Shown: positions 1 to 7,939, counted from the stretch's first letter. The stretch is 16,332 nucleotides of DNA from DATMNI01 sp035570275 (GCA_035570275.1 DATMNI010000087.1:1-16332); one strand, 5' to 3'. Numbers and translations: made by a program. The notes: a model not told the origin generated them from the sequence alone.

Positions 1-1
1 G

Positions 2-163
2 ATGCTCAGCGCTGGAGTATCCATAGAGATCATCGCTCGGTTGCTGGGACATGCCAGCGTAAACATGACCTGGACTCACTACAGCGCATGGGTTCCGGAA
101 CTCCAGCAGCGGCTTGAAACCTCGGTACGTGGCGCTATCCACCAGATTGGAAGGCTCAACTGA
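2..163 (+). CDS. Tyrosine recombinase/integrase, C-terminal fragment (runs off the left edge)
   Basis: These are the last 53 codons of a gene whose start lies outside the window; the frame is open from base 2. The peptide begins LSAGVSIEIIARLLGHASV and continues with THYSAW, the ending of phage-type tyrosine recombinases. The His of LLGH (residue 17 of the fragment) is the third conserved basic position of the active site, and the Tyr of THYSAW (residue 27) is the expected nucleophile that attaches to DNA. The tail after the Tyr (VPELQQRLE) resembles the common integrase ending in which W-V-x-x-x-Q precedes LE. The Arg and HxxR parts of the site would lie upstream, so activity cannot be judged. 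The gene ends in TGA and meets a broken tannase gene tail to tail, which fits the edge of a mobile element. Confidence 0.85.
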   Translation: MLSAGVSIEIIARLLGHASVNMTWTHYSAWVPELQQRLETSVRGAIHQIGRLN

Positions 164-834
164 GCGGCCGAATCGTTGTATCCAGATTGATTCGCCACGC
201 GCCTAATTGGAATTGATTGTTTGCCGGCGCTCCCGCGATGATGCCGTCGAAATCCTCCGGATATCGGACGGCCTCCATGATCCCTTGACGGCCGCCGGTT
301 GAACATCCGTTCCAGTATGAAAATCGAGGGCCTCGGCCATAGAAAGCCACCATGATAGCTTTCGATTTGGCGGTCATCTCATGCACCGCACGATAGGCGA
401 AGTCGACGAGCTTTTCGGGATGCCCAACAGCGAACGCCGCTTCCGGACCTTTGTGCCCCGTATCGGTTGATGATGTGGCGTAGCCTTGCTGCAGCGCATT
501 CAACATGCCACTCAAATTGAAGCTTCCAACCCAGCCACCTCCGCCCACGGCCTGATATTTCGATTCCAGCTTTCGCGAGCCGGCATCCACAATTCGATTT
601 CAATGTGCGAGTCCGCCGTCGGCGTCAAAACCGCCGCCACCCTGCAATAAGCGGGGACTGAACCTTTGCATATTGCGTGGCATCCGACGGCAGTCCCGTG
701 GGCAAATATGGCCCCTTGGGCATTGCGACTGCCGCAGTGATTGTCGCGCTTTGCAGTTTCAGTGACGTCAAACGTTCACAGGGCATCTGCGCGAGCGCTA
801 TAATGCAAAAAGCAAACATCAGCAATATGTGCAT
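156..834 (-). pseudogene. Tannase/feruloyl esterase, frameshifted and 3'-truncated
   Basis: Tannase-family enzymes are secreted serine esterases of about 500 residues that cleave galloyl or feruloyl esters. Three consecutive frames carry the family sequence. The first (from ATG at 834) has a signal peptide, MHILLMFAFCIIALAQ, then CERLTSLKL. The second (about 658 to 560) reads VPAYCRVAAVLTPT and IEIELWMPARESWN. The third (about 560 to 216) reads YQAVGGGGWVGSFNLSG and NGCSTGGRQGIMEAVRYP, ending at GIIAGAPAN. The nucleophile Ser of GCSTGG is at bases 300-302, with the Cys before it that normally forms a disulfide beside the active site. The frames are joined by indels near 656-680 and near 560. 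Homology stops near 216, so the C-terminal half with the catalytic Asp and the Cys-His pair is missing. The frame runs on by chance to a stop at 156, overlapping the recombinase by eight bases. The gene is dead. Confidence 0.86.
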
Positions 835-1144
835 AGAATCTTTTTCAAGACGGGCAATCCTCCCGACGTCTGATTGTACGCAATTCCATCGTCGCGTTCG
901 GACATGGACCTATCATCCTTGAAATCCGTTGCGGTTCATCGCTCATGCTCTCGGAGGAATGTACAATTACTTGGGCGACGCACTGCGCCGCAGACGTGCG
1001 CCTGCAGAGTTGTAGCCAGAACGCCATTTCGCGAGGCCGAAAAGTAGCCCCAGTTCGCCGGCGCCCCCCGCACTTGGTCTGCCTGTTCCGCACACAATGG
1101 AGCCAACAACAACCGCGCCAAGCCGGCGCAGGTGGCGGTGCGGT

Positions 1145-1178
1145 TCATGCGGCCTATGCTACCGCATCGGCCGCATGA
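1145..1178. repeat. Strong two-step hairpin (imperfect palindrome)
   Basis: The arms TCATGCGGCC (1145-1154) and GGCCGCATGA (1169-1178) are perfect reverse complements of ten bases. Between them, after one t/c mismatch, ATGC (1156-1159) pairs with GCAT (1164-1167) around the four-base loop TACC. The whole 34-base element therefore folds with 14 base pairs and one internal mismatch. No T-run follows on either strand, so it is not a classic intrinsic terminator. It may be a REP-like element, an operator or a remnant of a mobile-element end. Confidence 0.6.
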
Positions 1179-1249
1179 TACGAACTGGCCGGAGGTGTCG
1201 CCTAGGACGCTGCGCCGGAATTCCCTCATTTGCCACCATCCTGCAAGCA

Positions 1250-1279
1250 TTGACACACAGGCGTAGACCGTGTTAGTTT
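1250..1279 (+). promoter_or_regulatory. Candidate sigma-70 promoter for the amidohydrolase-BNR operon
   Basis: A perfect -35 box TTGACA lies at 1250-1255. After an 18-base gap comes TAGTTT at 1274-1279, a weak -10 box (three of six bases) preceded by TG at 1271-1272, which gives an extended -10. Transcription would start near 1286, leaving a leader of about 105 bases before the ATG at 1391. The call rests on sequence match only. Confidence 0.4.
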
Positions 1280-1379
1280 CTGAGCACCATAAGTATTTGG
1301 GCATTACCGGCCTTCTGGTTCCGCTCTGCGCCCCGGCTGCGTGTCGCTCCTCGTGTGAGAAAAGTCAGATTCTGACATC

Positions 1380-1384
1380 AGGAG
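1380..1384 (+). promoter_or_regulatory. Ribosome binding site of the amidohydrolase gene
   Basis: AGGAG stands six bases before the ATG at 1391. It supports that start, which also places the Arg-rich n-region and the hydrophobic segment of the export signal at the N-terminus. Confidence 0.7.
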
Positions 1385-1390
1385 TCGCCA

Positions 1391-4300
1391 ATGGTAAATT
1401 TCCACTTTCGAAGACGCTCTTCACGGACCGCCACGGACCGTCGAGTGCTCGCTGCCTTCGGCATCGCTTTCACAGCGGTATTGATTGCTGCAGGCGCGGC
1501 CACCAACGGGCTAACCCGAACCGTGATGGTCACGGAGGGGACGAATATCTCCGCGACCCTCTCTCCGGATCGCAAGACGATCATCATGGATCTGCAGGAG
1601 GCGCTGTGGACGCTGCCCATCGGCGGCGGTACGGCCAGGCGCCTCACCGACCCGTTGCTCGAACCGGCTCGCCCGAACTGGTCCCCCAAAGGCGATGCCG
1701 TCGCCTTTCAGTCATTCAAAGGCGGGACGTTCCACATCTGGCTGATGAAGCCCGATGGCACCGGCATTCGGCAACTGACGGACGGCCATGCCGACGATCG
1801 GGATCCGTGTTTTTCGCCCGATGGAACTAAGGTCGCGTTCTCCTCGGACCGTGCCTTCAAGGGCAACTACGATATCTGGGTCGCGGAAGTGGCCAGCGGA
1901 AAACTGACGCAGTGGACCTCAAATCCGGACGACGAGTTTGAACCGGCATGGTCCGTGGACGGCGCCGAAATCGCCTATGTCAGCGGCACGGGTTCAATCG
2001 GAACGAGCCTCCGATCGGTGAACGCTTCGGGCCGGGAAAGGCTTGTCCTCTCCGCGCCCGAAGGAACCCACCTGAATTCGCCGTCGTGGTCTCCCGATGG
2101 CGCCCGGATCGCCTATACACAGATTGCCGGAAATAAGGCCCAACTGATGGTGTCGGGCGGGAGAGTGGGAACGGTGGGCGATGTGTTTCCCTTCCTCGCC
2201 ACTTGGCTTTCTGCCAACCGGATTTTCTATACCGGCAACGGCAAACTGCTCACCACAACGCTTTCGGGCGGGGTGACCAAAAACATTCCGTTTCAAGCCA
2301 GGTTCGAACTGACCCGTCCCGGGTACAAACGCAAGACGCACGATTTCGACTCAGCCGCCATCCACGCGGTCAAAGGCCTTCTCTCTCCGGCCCTCGCACC
2401 GGATGGGAGGCGCATCATTTTCGAGGCTCTCAACCAACTCTGGTTAATGGAAATCGGCGGCAAGCCCGTAGCGTTGACCTACGACAGCTTTTACAAGCAA
2501 TCCCCAGCCTGGTCGCCCGACGGCGGCAGCATCGCGTATTCTTCCGACAAAAGCGGTACGGCCGACGTTTACATTCTCGATCTGGCGACGAAAGCCGAGC
2601 GGCGTGTCACGAACCTGCGGGACTCGGCCGCTTTGGACCCGGTCTGGTCGCGCGACGCCCAGAAGCTCGCGTTTCAGAAACAGGACGGCGCCACCTACAC
2701 TGTCGATCTTGCGAGCGGCGAGATCCATGAGGCGATCAAGGCGTCTTTTCAACCATCGAAGCCGAGCTGGTCGGGCAAGGGCAATGCCCTCTCTCTGGCG
2801 GCTCTCAGACCGTATTCGAAGCGTTTTCGCGAAGGGACCAGCTTGATCCTGACAGCCGATCTGGCGACCGGGCAGTTGACCTATACCGAACCGGCTCCAT
2901 ACAAATCCATCACCACGCGCGGCGTAGATGGCCCGGTTTACTCGCCCGACGGCTCGCAAATGGCATTCGTGATGGATGGTTACCTCTGGGTGCGCCCCGT
3001 GGATTCCAATGGAATTCCGATCGGCGAAGCACGTCCCATCAATGAGGAGATGACCGATGCGCCCAGTTGGAGCGGCGATGGCAAACGTCTGCTGTATCTT
3101 TCGAACGGGAAGTTGAGGCTGATTGCGGCAGATGGGAAGACGCCGCCCGTAGACGTGCCCCTCGACCTGTCCTGGCATCGGGCAAGCTCCCAGAAAAGGA
3201 CGCTGATTCACGCCGGCCACCTGTGGGACGGCACAGGTCCGAATGTGCGGGCCGAAATCGACATAACCATCGCCGGCCGGCGGATTCAGAAGATCGAGCC
3301 GCATCGCGACGAATCGCATCGCGGGGTGGATGCCGTGGTGGATGCGTCCAACCTGACCGTCATGCCGGGCTTGTGGGAGACGCACAATCACGGCTACGGG
3401 GGCCTGCCAGGGTTTGGCGACCGCGCCGGCCGGATCTGGCTGGCCTACGGATTCACCGATCTGCAGTCGCAAGGCGATTCTGCCTACGGACAGATGGAGA
3501 TCAAGGAGTCATTCGGTTCAGGGAGCCGCCTGGGGCCGCGCTATTTTGCCGCCGGGGAGCCGATCGATGGCGAACGCGGGTACTATGGCTCGGATCACAG
3601 CGTAACCAACCTGAAGGAACTGCAACTCGAATTGGCGCGGGCGCAGGCGCTGGAATACGACAACCTGAAGACGTACGTTCGTTTGCCGCACGATCTGCAG
3701 CAGGCAGCGGCGAAGTTTGCCCATGAAACACTGGGAATTTGGACGGTGTCCCATTACGGAATGCCTGGCCTGAGCTTCGGCATGGACGGCATGACGCACG
3801 TCAGCGCGACGTCGCGATGGGGGTATTCTTACACGCGGTCCTACGGCGGCGTCAGCTACCAGGACATCCGGCAATTGTTTCCGGCAGCGGGCGAGTTCCT
3901 GATCTCCACGCCTTTCAGCGCCTCCGCGCTCTACGCCGAAGATCCGCAAATCCTGGACGACCCGCGCATTGCCACCCTGAATACTCCGTGGCAGCAGAAG
4001 GCCATGATGCTGGCCCGCGGCCGGGCGGTAGGGTCGGACCGGCCGGTAGGGCCGGACCGGATCAGCACGCTCGAAAGTCGGAAAGCGGAAGAGGAGACGG
4101 TGGCGAGCATTTTGCACGCGGGCGGCACGGTGGTGCTGGGCACCGATTCCCCACTTCCGGGGCTGGCTATTTTGAATCACCTGGGCCTTCGCGCCGAGGT
4201 CAAATTCGGTCTGCAACCATGGGAGGCTTTGCAGACGGCAACGCTCCTGGCAGCCAAAGCTTTTGGTTACGACAAAGATCTCGGATCGCTCGAAGCCGGC

Positions 4301-4435
4301 AAGCTCGCCGATCTGGTCCTGGTGGCTGGTGAGCCGCTACGCGACATTAAGGATGTCGCCAGAATCCAGCAAGTCATGGTGGACGGGCGTATGTATTCGA
4401 TTCCGGAGCTGATGGCCCCGTTTGCCGCAAAATAA
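1391..4435 (+). CDS. Secreted WD40-like (PD40) propeller / amidohydrolase fusion protein
   Basis: The protein has 1014 residues and three parts. The N-terminus is a basic stretch followed by a hydrophobic segment (about residues 19-37), a signal peptide or membrane anchor. Residues of about 45-595 hold repeated TolB/PD40 propeller blades, marked by NWSPKGDAVAF, CFSPDGTKVAFSS, SWSPDGARIAY, AWSPDGGSIAYSS and VYSPDGSQMAF. Residues of about 605-1010 are a metal-dependent amidohydrolase of the imidazolonepropionase/dipeptidase type: MPGLWETHNH gives the HxH pair (His665, His667), LKTY the likely carbamylated Lys760, VSHYG His788, MTHVS His803 and GTDSP Asp919. All expected metal ligands are present, so the enzyme should be active. 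Its substrate is unknown; relatives cleave cyclic amides, dipeptides or similar C-N bonds. The propeller may bind the substrate or a partner. The stop is 20 bases before BNR protein 1, which implies one transcript. An 18-base tandem duplication lies at 4025-4060. Confidence 0.93.
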   Translation: MVNFHFRRRSSRTATDRRVLAAFGIAFTAVLIAAGAATNGLTRTVMVTEGTNISATLSPDRKTIIMDLQEALWTLPIGGGTARRLTDPLLEPARPNWSPKGDAVAFQSFKGGTFHIWLMKPDGTGIRQLTDGHADDRDPCFSPDGTKVAFSSDRAFKGNYDIWVAEVASGKLTQWTSNPDDEFEPAWSVDGAEIAYVSGTGSIGTSLRSVNASGRERLVLSAPEGTHLNSPSWSPDGARIAYTQIAGNKAQLMVSGGRVGTVGDVFPFLATWLSANRIFYTGNGKLLTTTLSGGVTKNIPFQARFELTRPGYKRKTHDFDSAAIHAVKGLLSPALAPDGRRIIFEALNQLWLMEIGGKPVALTYDSFYKQSPAWSPDGGSIAYSSDKSGTADVYILDLATKAERRVTNLRDSAALDPVWSRDAQKLAFQKQDGATYTVDLASGEIHEAIKASFQPSKPSWSGKGNALSLAALRPYSKRFREGTSLILTADLATGQLTYTEPAPYKSITTRGVDGPVYSPDGSQMAFVMDGYLWVRPVDSNGIPIGEARPINEEMTDAPSWSGDGKRLLYLSNGKLRLIAADGKTPPVDVPLDLSWHRASSQKRTLIHAGHLWDGTGPNVRAEIDITIAGRRIQKIEPHRDESHRGVDAVVDASNLTVMPGLWETHNHGYGGLPGFGDRAGRIWLAYGFTDLQSQGDSAYGQMEIKESFGSGSRLGPRYFAAGEPIDGERGYYGSDHSVTNLKELQLELARAQALEYDNLKTYVRLPHDLQQAAAKFAHETLGIWTVSHYGMPGLSFGMDGMTHVSATSRWGYSYTRSYGGVSYQDIRQLFPAAGEFLISTPFSASALYAEDPQILDDPRIATLNTPWQQKAMMLARGRAVGSDRPVGPDRISTLESRKAEEETVASILHAGGTVVLGTDSPLPGLAILNHLGLRAEVKFGLQPWEALQTATLLAAKAFGYDKDLGSLEAGKLADLVLVAGEPLRDIKDVARIQQVMVDGRMYSIPELMAPFAAK
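4025..4060 (+). repeat. 18-base tandem duplication inside the amidohydrolase domain
   Basis: Bases 4025-4042 and 4043-4060 are adjacent copies differing at two positions (the first and tenth). They add a six-residue in-frame repeat, AVGSDR then PVGPDR, between the metal-ligand region and the GTDSP motif. The reading frame is kept. It is probably in a surface loop. Confidence 0.8.
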
Positions 4436-4441
4436 TCCCAC

Positions 4442-4448
4442 AAGGAGG
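4442..4448 (+). promoter_or_regulatory. Ribosome binding site of BNR protein 1
   Basis: AAGGAGG, a full match to the anti-Shine-Dalgarno core, ends seven bases before the ATG at 4456. It sits in the 20-base gap behind the amidohydrolase stop and points to efficient translation of the second gene of the operon. Confidence 0.85.
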
Positions 4449-4455
4449 TCTAGGA

Positions 4456-7400
4456 ATGTCCGCAAGATTTCGTTCGGCCATGCTTATCGGGCCAGTAGTC
4501 TTGGCTTCCGCCGTGTCTCTGGCGTTCGCCCAGCCCGAAATCGACTCTGACCTGTTGAGCCAACTCCGGTACCGCTACATCGGTCCCGTGGGCAATCGCG
4601 TGATCGCAGCGGCGAGTATCCCGGGCGATCCGAACGTCTACTATGCAGGGGCGGCCTCCGGCGGCATCTTCAAATCCACCGACGGCGGCGTTCACTGGGA
4701 ACCCATTTTCGACGGCCAACCCGTTTCCTCGGTTGGATCGCTGGCCATCGCGGCGAGCGACCCCAACGTGGTGTGGGCGGGAACAGGTGAGACTTTCATC
4801 CGGAGCCATATCTCCGTTGGCGCCGGCATTTACAAATCGTTGGACGCGGGCAAGACCTGGAGCCTTATGGGCCTGGAGAAGACCGGCCGGATCGGGCGTG
4901 TTCTGATCGACCCGCGCAATCCCGATCTCGTCCTTGCCTGCGCGCTCGGCCACGCCTACGGGCCGCAGCCCGAGCGCGGCGTCTACCGCACCAGCGATGG
5001 CGGCCTCCACTGGGAGCAGGTTCTCTCCGTCGACCAGAATACCGGCTGCTCCGACATCGCCATGGATCCCAACAACCCGCGCATTCTCTTCGCTGGGATG
5101 TGGCAGCTCGAACTCAAGACGTGGACCCGCACCAGCGGCGGGCCGGGCAGCGGCTTGTACAAATCCGCGGACGGCGGCCTGACGTGGAAGCGCCTCAGCG
5201 GTCACGGGCTTCCCAATCCGCCGGTAGGCAAGATCGCGGTCGCCATCGCCAGGCGTTCGAGCCGCGTTTACGCCATGATCGAAACCGGCGACGGAGTCCC
5301 GTGGGATGGCAAACCGACAGAGAAAGGCCAGCTCTGGAAATCCGACGACGCGGGCGAGCGGTGGGAGCTCATGAGCATCGACCGCCAACTCCAGGGGCGC
5401 GCCGCCTATTACACGCGGTGCGCGGTTTCGCCGGACAACGAGAACGAAGTCTACTTCATGTCGGCGGCCTTCTCGCGGTCGCTCGATGGCGGACGGACGC
5501 TTACCAATACGCCGACGCTTCCGGGCGGCGATAACCACGATTTGTGGATCGACCCCACCAACGGCGACCGGCTGGTAGTGGCCAACGACAGCGGTGTCAG
5601 CATCTCGGTCAATCGCGGGCGCACCTGGAACCGCATCCAGCTCCCGATTGCCCAGATGTACCACGTGACGGTGGACAATCAGATCCCCTATTTCGTTTAC
5701 GGAAACAAGCAGGATGGCAGTTCTTATCGCGGCCCCAGCAATAGCCTCGGTGGCGGCGGTGGACGTGGGGGCGGCGGTGGCGAGGAGACGGTAAACCCGC
5801 TGACCGGAGAAGCCGGCGGCGGCCGGGGTGCCACGATTCCACGCGGCGCATGGCACCAGGTGACCGGCGGCGAGAGCGGCTTTGCCACGCCCGACCCGGT
5901 GGACAGCAACATCATCTGGTCCAGCGCATCGGGCTCCGGCAGCGTCGGCGGAATTGTGACGGTCTTCGACGAACGCAACCACCAGGCGCGCAACGTGGAG
6001 GTGTGGCCGGAGCAAACCAGCGGCGCCACCGCCGCCGAAGTCAAATACCGCTTCAACTGGGAGTTCCCGATCGCCATTTCGCCGCACGATCATAACCGCG
6101 TCTATGCCGGCAGCCAATACGTTCACGTCACCACCGATGGCGGCCACACCTGGAAGGCGATCAGTCCCGATCTGACCCGAAACGACAAGAGCAAGATGCA
6201 GTTTTCGGGCGGACTTACCGGCGACAACATTGGTGTAGAGTACGCGGGCGTGGTATTTGCGATTGCCGAGTCGCCCAAGGAAGCGGGAGTGATCTGGGCG
6301 GGCACCAATGACGGCCTGATGCAAATCACGCGCGATGGCGGCAAGACCTGGGCCAACGTGACCGGCAACATCCCCGGCCTGCCGGAGTGGGGCACGGTCT
6401 CCAATATCGATGCCTCGCGTTTTGACGCCGGCACGGCGTATATCACGGTGGACTTCCACCAGATGAACAATCGCGATCCGTTCATTTATAAGACCAGCGA
6501 TTACGGCAAGACGTGGACTTCGATCACCACGGGCATCCCGCACAGCGTGTTGAGCTATGCCCACTGCGTTCGCGAGGACCCGGCGCGCAAAGGCCTGCTG
6601 TTCGTGGGCACGGAGAATGCGGTTTACGTTTCGTTCAACGACGGCCAAAACTGGCAGCCGCTGCAAGCCAACCTTCCGCACGCGCCGGTCTATTGGATCG
6701 CCGTGCAGGAGCACTTTCACGATCTGGTGCTGGCCACTTACGGACGCGGCTTCTGGATCCTGGACAACCTGACGGCGCTGGAGCAGATGACGCCGCAAAT
6801 TGTGGCGTCCGGCGCCCACCTGTTCACCCCACGCGATGTCTACCGCTTCCGAACCGCGGTCCAGGCGGAGAGCGCACCGTACGATGCGACCGCCGGTTTG
6901 AACCCGCCTTACGGGGCGCCCATCGACTACTATCTGAAATCGGCTCCGCAAGGCGCAGCCCGTCTTGCCATTGTGGACTCGAACGGACGCACGGTGAGAA
7001 CGCTGACGGGCAGCGTCCAGCCGGGCCTAAACCGCCTGTGGTGGGACCTGCGATTCACGCCTACCAAGCAAATCCGTCTTAGGACCAGCCCGGAATATGC
7101 CCCCGAAATCGTGGAGGGTTCCGAGGGCTGGCGGCCTGCGCCCGGCGAACAGCGGATCGGGCTACTGGCGCCGCCCGGCATTTACACCGTCAAGCTCACG
7201 GTCGAGGGCAAGGATTTCACCCAGACACTCAAAGTGCTCAAGGACCCGCACTCCAACGGCACGGAGGGCGATATTCAGTTACAGACGAAACTGATGACTT
7301 CGCTTGCCGGCCAGATGGATGGCACGGTGGACGCCGTCAATAAGATCGAGTCGCTGCGCGCCCAACTGGTCGACCTCAAATCGGCGCTCGGATCCGACGC

Positions 7401-7734
7401 CAACGCCGGCGCGATCCGGACGTCCGCCGATCAGCTCAACGCCAAGCTGGTGGAAGTCGAAGCCAATCTGCTTCGGCTGAAGGTGACGGGACGCGGGCAG
7501 GACGGCGTGCGATGGGCGCCCCAACTCCTCGAAAAGCTCGGATATCTGGCCAACGAAGTGGAGAGCTCCGATTATCAGCCCACCACACAACAGGTTGCGG
7601 TGCACGATGAATTGAAGGAGCGGGCCGCCACTTACCAGCAGCGGCTCAAGTTGCTGTTGCAGCAGGATATGGTCTCGTTTAACGCGCTTCTGCGCCAGAG
7701 GAACGTACCCAATATTCTGACCAATATGCCGTGA
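4456..7734 (+). CDS. Secreted BNR/Asp-box (sortilin/VPS10-like) propeller protein 1
   Basis: The protein has 1092 residues. A signal peptide ends at about AFA25-Q26. Most of the chain is Asp-box propeller, the S-x-D-x-G-x-x-W type: STDGGVHW (74-81), SLDAGKTW (128-135), SDGGLHW (ending at Trp186), SADGGLTW (237-244), and later DDAGERW, TDGGHTW, RDGGKTW, SDYGKTW and FNDGQNW. This is the family annotated as BNR glycosyl hydrolase or VPS10 domain protein in Acidobacteriota, but no catalytic residues can be named and enzymatic activity is unproven. A Gly-rich loop interrupts the propeller around residues 431-462. After GFWILDN comes a beta domain (NPPYGAPIDYYLKS, WWDLRF, KVLKDP), then a helical, probably coiled-coil tail from about residue 945. 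It shares this order of parts with BNR protein 2 but is clearly a diverged paralogue. It should act in the periplasm or at the cell surface. Confidence 0.92.
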   Translation: MSARFRSAMLIGPVVLASAVSLAFAQPEIDSDLLSQLRYRYIGPVGNRVIAAASIPGDPNVYYAGAASGGIFKSTDGGVHWEPIFDGQPVSSVGSLAIAASDPNVVWAGTGETFIRSHISVGAGIYKSLDAGKTWSLMGLEKTGRIGRVLIDPRNPDLVLACALGHAYGPQPERGVYRTSDGGLHWEQVLSVDQNTGCSDIAMDPNNPRILFAGMWQLELKTWTRTSGGPGSGLYKSADGGLTWKRLSGHGLPNPPVGKIAVAIARRSSRVYAMIETGDGVPWDGKPTEKGQLWKSDDAGERWELMSIDRQLQGRAAYYTRCAVSPDNENEVYFMSAAFSRSLDGGRTLTNTPTLPGGDNHDLWIDPTNGDRLVVANDSGVSISVNRGRTWNRIQLPIAQMYHVTVDNQIPYFVYGNKQDGSSYRGPSNSLGGGGGRGGGGGEETVNPLTGEAGGGRGATIPRGAWHQVTGGESGFATPDPVDSNIIWSSASGSGSVGGIVTVFDERNHQARNVEVWPEQTSGATAAEVKYRFNWEFPIAISPHDHNRVYAGSQYVHVTTDGGHTWKAISPDLTRNDKSKMQFSGGLTGDNIGVEYAGVVFAIAESPKEAGVIWAGTNDGLMQITRDGGKTWANVTGNIPGLPEWGTVSNIDASRFDAGTAYITVDFHQMNNRDPFIYKTSDYGKTWTSITTGIPHSVLSYAHCVREDPARKGLLFVGTENAVYVSFNDGQNWQPLQANLPHAPVYWIAVQEHFHDLVLATYGRGFWILDNLTALEQMTPQIVASGAHLFTPRDVYRFRTAVQAESAPYDATAGLNPPYGAPIDYYLKSAPQGAARLAIVDSNGRTVRTLTGSVQPGLNRLWWDLRFTPTKQIRLRTSPEYAPEIVEGSEGWRPAPGEQRIGLLAPPGIYTVKLTVEGKDFTQTLKVLKDPHSNGTEGDIQLQTKLMTSLAGQMDGTVDAVNKIESLRAQLVDLKSALGSDANAGAIRTSADQLNAKLVEVEANLLRLKVTGRGQDGVRWAPQLLEKLGYLANEVESSDYQPTTQQVAVHDELKERAATYQQRLKLLLQQDMVSFNALLRQRNVPNILTNMP
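5743..5838 (+). other. Gly-rich low-complexity insert in BNR protein 1
   Basis: The codons here spell LGGGGGRGGGGGEE, then NPLTGEAGGGRGA. The sequence is G-rich and made of GGC/GGT/GGG triplets, so it is prone to slippage. The corresponding part of BNR protein 2 has no such run. It probably forms a flexible loop between two propeller parts. Confidence 0.7.
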
Positions 7735-7760
7735 GAACGACGGTTTCCTTGCCAGCGCAT

Positions 7761-7802
7761 TCACATGCCGACCGATAGATACGAGATGCCGGCGGACGTG
7801 TT
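7761..7802 (-). pseudogene. Relic of a BNR-protein C-terminus
   Basis: Read on the - strand this stretch gives NTSAGISYLSVGM and a TGA stop. The last residues of BNR protein 2 are TSAGISYLAIGK and TGA. At the DNA level 7761-7799 matches 9152-9190 at 36 of 39 bases, including the stop codon. Similarity fades beyond about 7800, so only the very end of such a gene remains. It lies just after BNR protein 1 and on the opposite strand. Confidence 0.6.
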
Positions 7803-7935
7803 GCGTCCAGGGTGGAAAGGAACCGACGGGCCTTTGGTCAGAGCCGGAACGTCGGTGAGGGAACCGATCGGGCTGTTCGTGCAAAACGAGCCGCCACGGA
7901 AGGAGCGGGAATCGCGCATGGCGCGGGTCGCGAGC

Positions 7936-7939
7936 GGAG
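7936..7939 (+). promoter_or_regulatory. Ribosome binding site deciding the DUF2891 start
   Basis: GGAG lies eight bases before the ATG at 7948. Starting there gives a standard signal peptide. A second ATG at 7918 has AAGGAG 12 bases upstream, but it would put ten polar residues before the hydrophobic core, so 7948 is preferred. Confidence 0.5.

Larger units (their letters stand above)
835..1390. other. Gene-free region upstream of the amidohydrolase operon
   Basis: No protein family is recognisable in any of the six frames. The open frames here (up to about 120 codons) are rich in Cys, Arg and Trp, look like translated non-coding DNA, and lack good ribosome sites. The stretch does hold a strong hairpin at 1145-1178, a candidate promoter at 1250-1279 and the ribosome site of the amidohydrolase gene at 1380-1384. 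The left part may be decayed remains linked to the tannase pseudogene, but no homology is visible to support that. Confidence 0.5.

Noticed and set aside
142..189. Eight-base direct repeat CCAGATTG flanking the recombinase stop (142-149, 182-189) as a possible attachment site
   Set aside because: Too short and lying partly inside the coding sequence; without the other end of the element it cannot be told from chance.
936..1304. 122-codon - strand open frame in the upstream gap
   Set aside because: No motif, unusual Cys/Trp/Arg content, no ribosome site, and it covers the hairpin and the promoter candidate.
2444..3472. 342-codon - strand open frame opposite the amidohydrolase
   Set aside because: It overlaps the propeller and amidohydrolase coding sequence completely and shows no family motif or ribosome site.
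4450..6951. 833-codon open frame on the strand opposite BNR protein 1
   Set aside because: It lies wholly antisense to a gene with clear family motifs, signal peptide and ribosome site. Its product is Arg/Ala/Gly/Val-rich with no domain; such frames arise from the codon bias of GC-rich genes.
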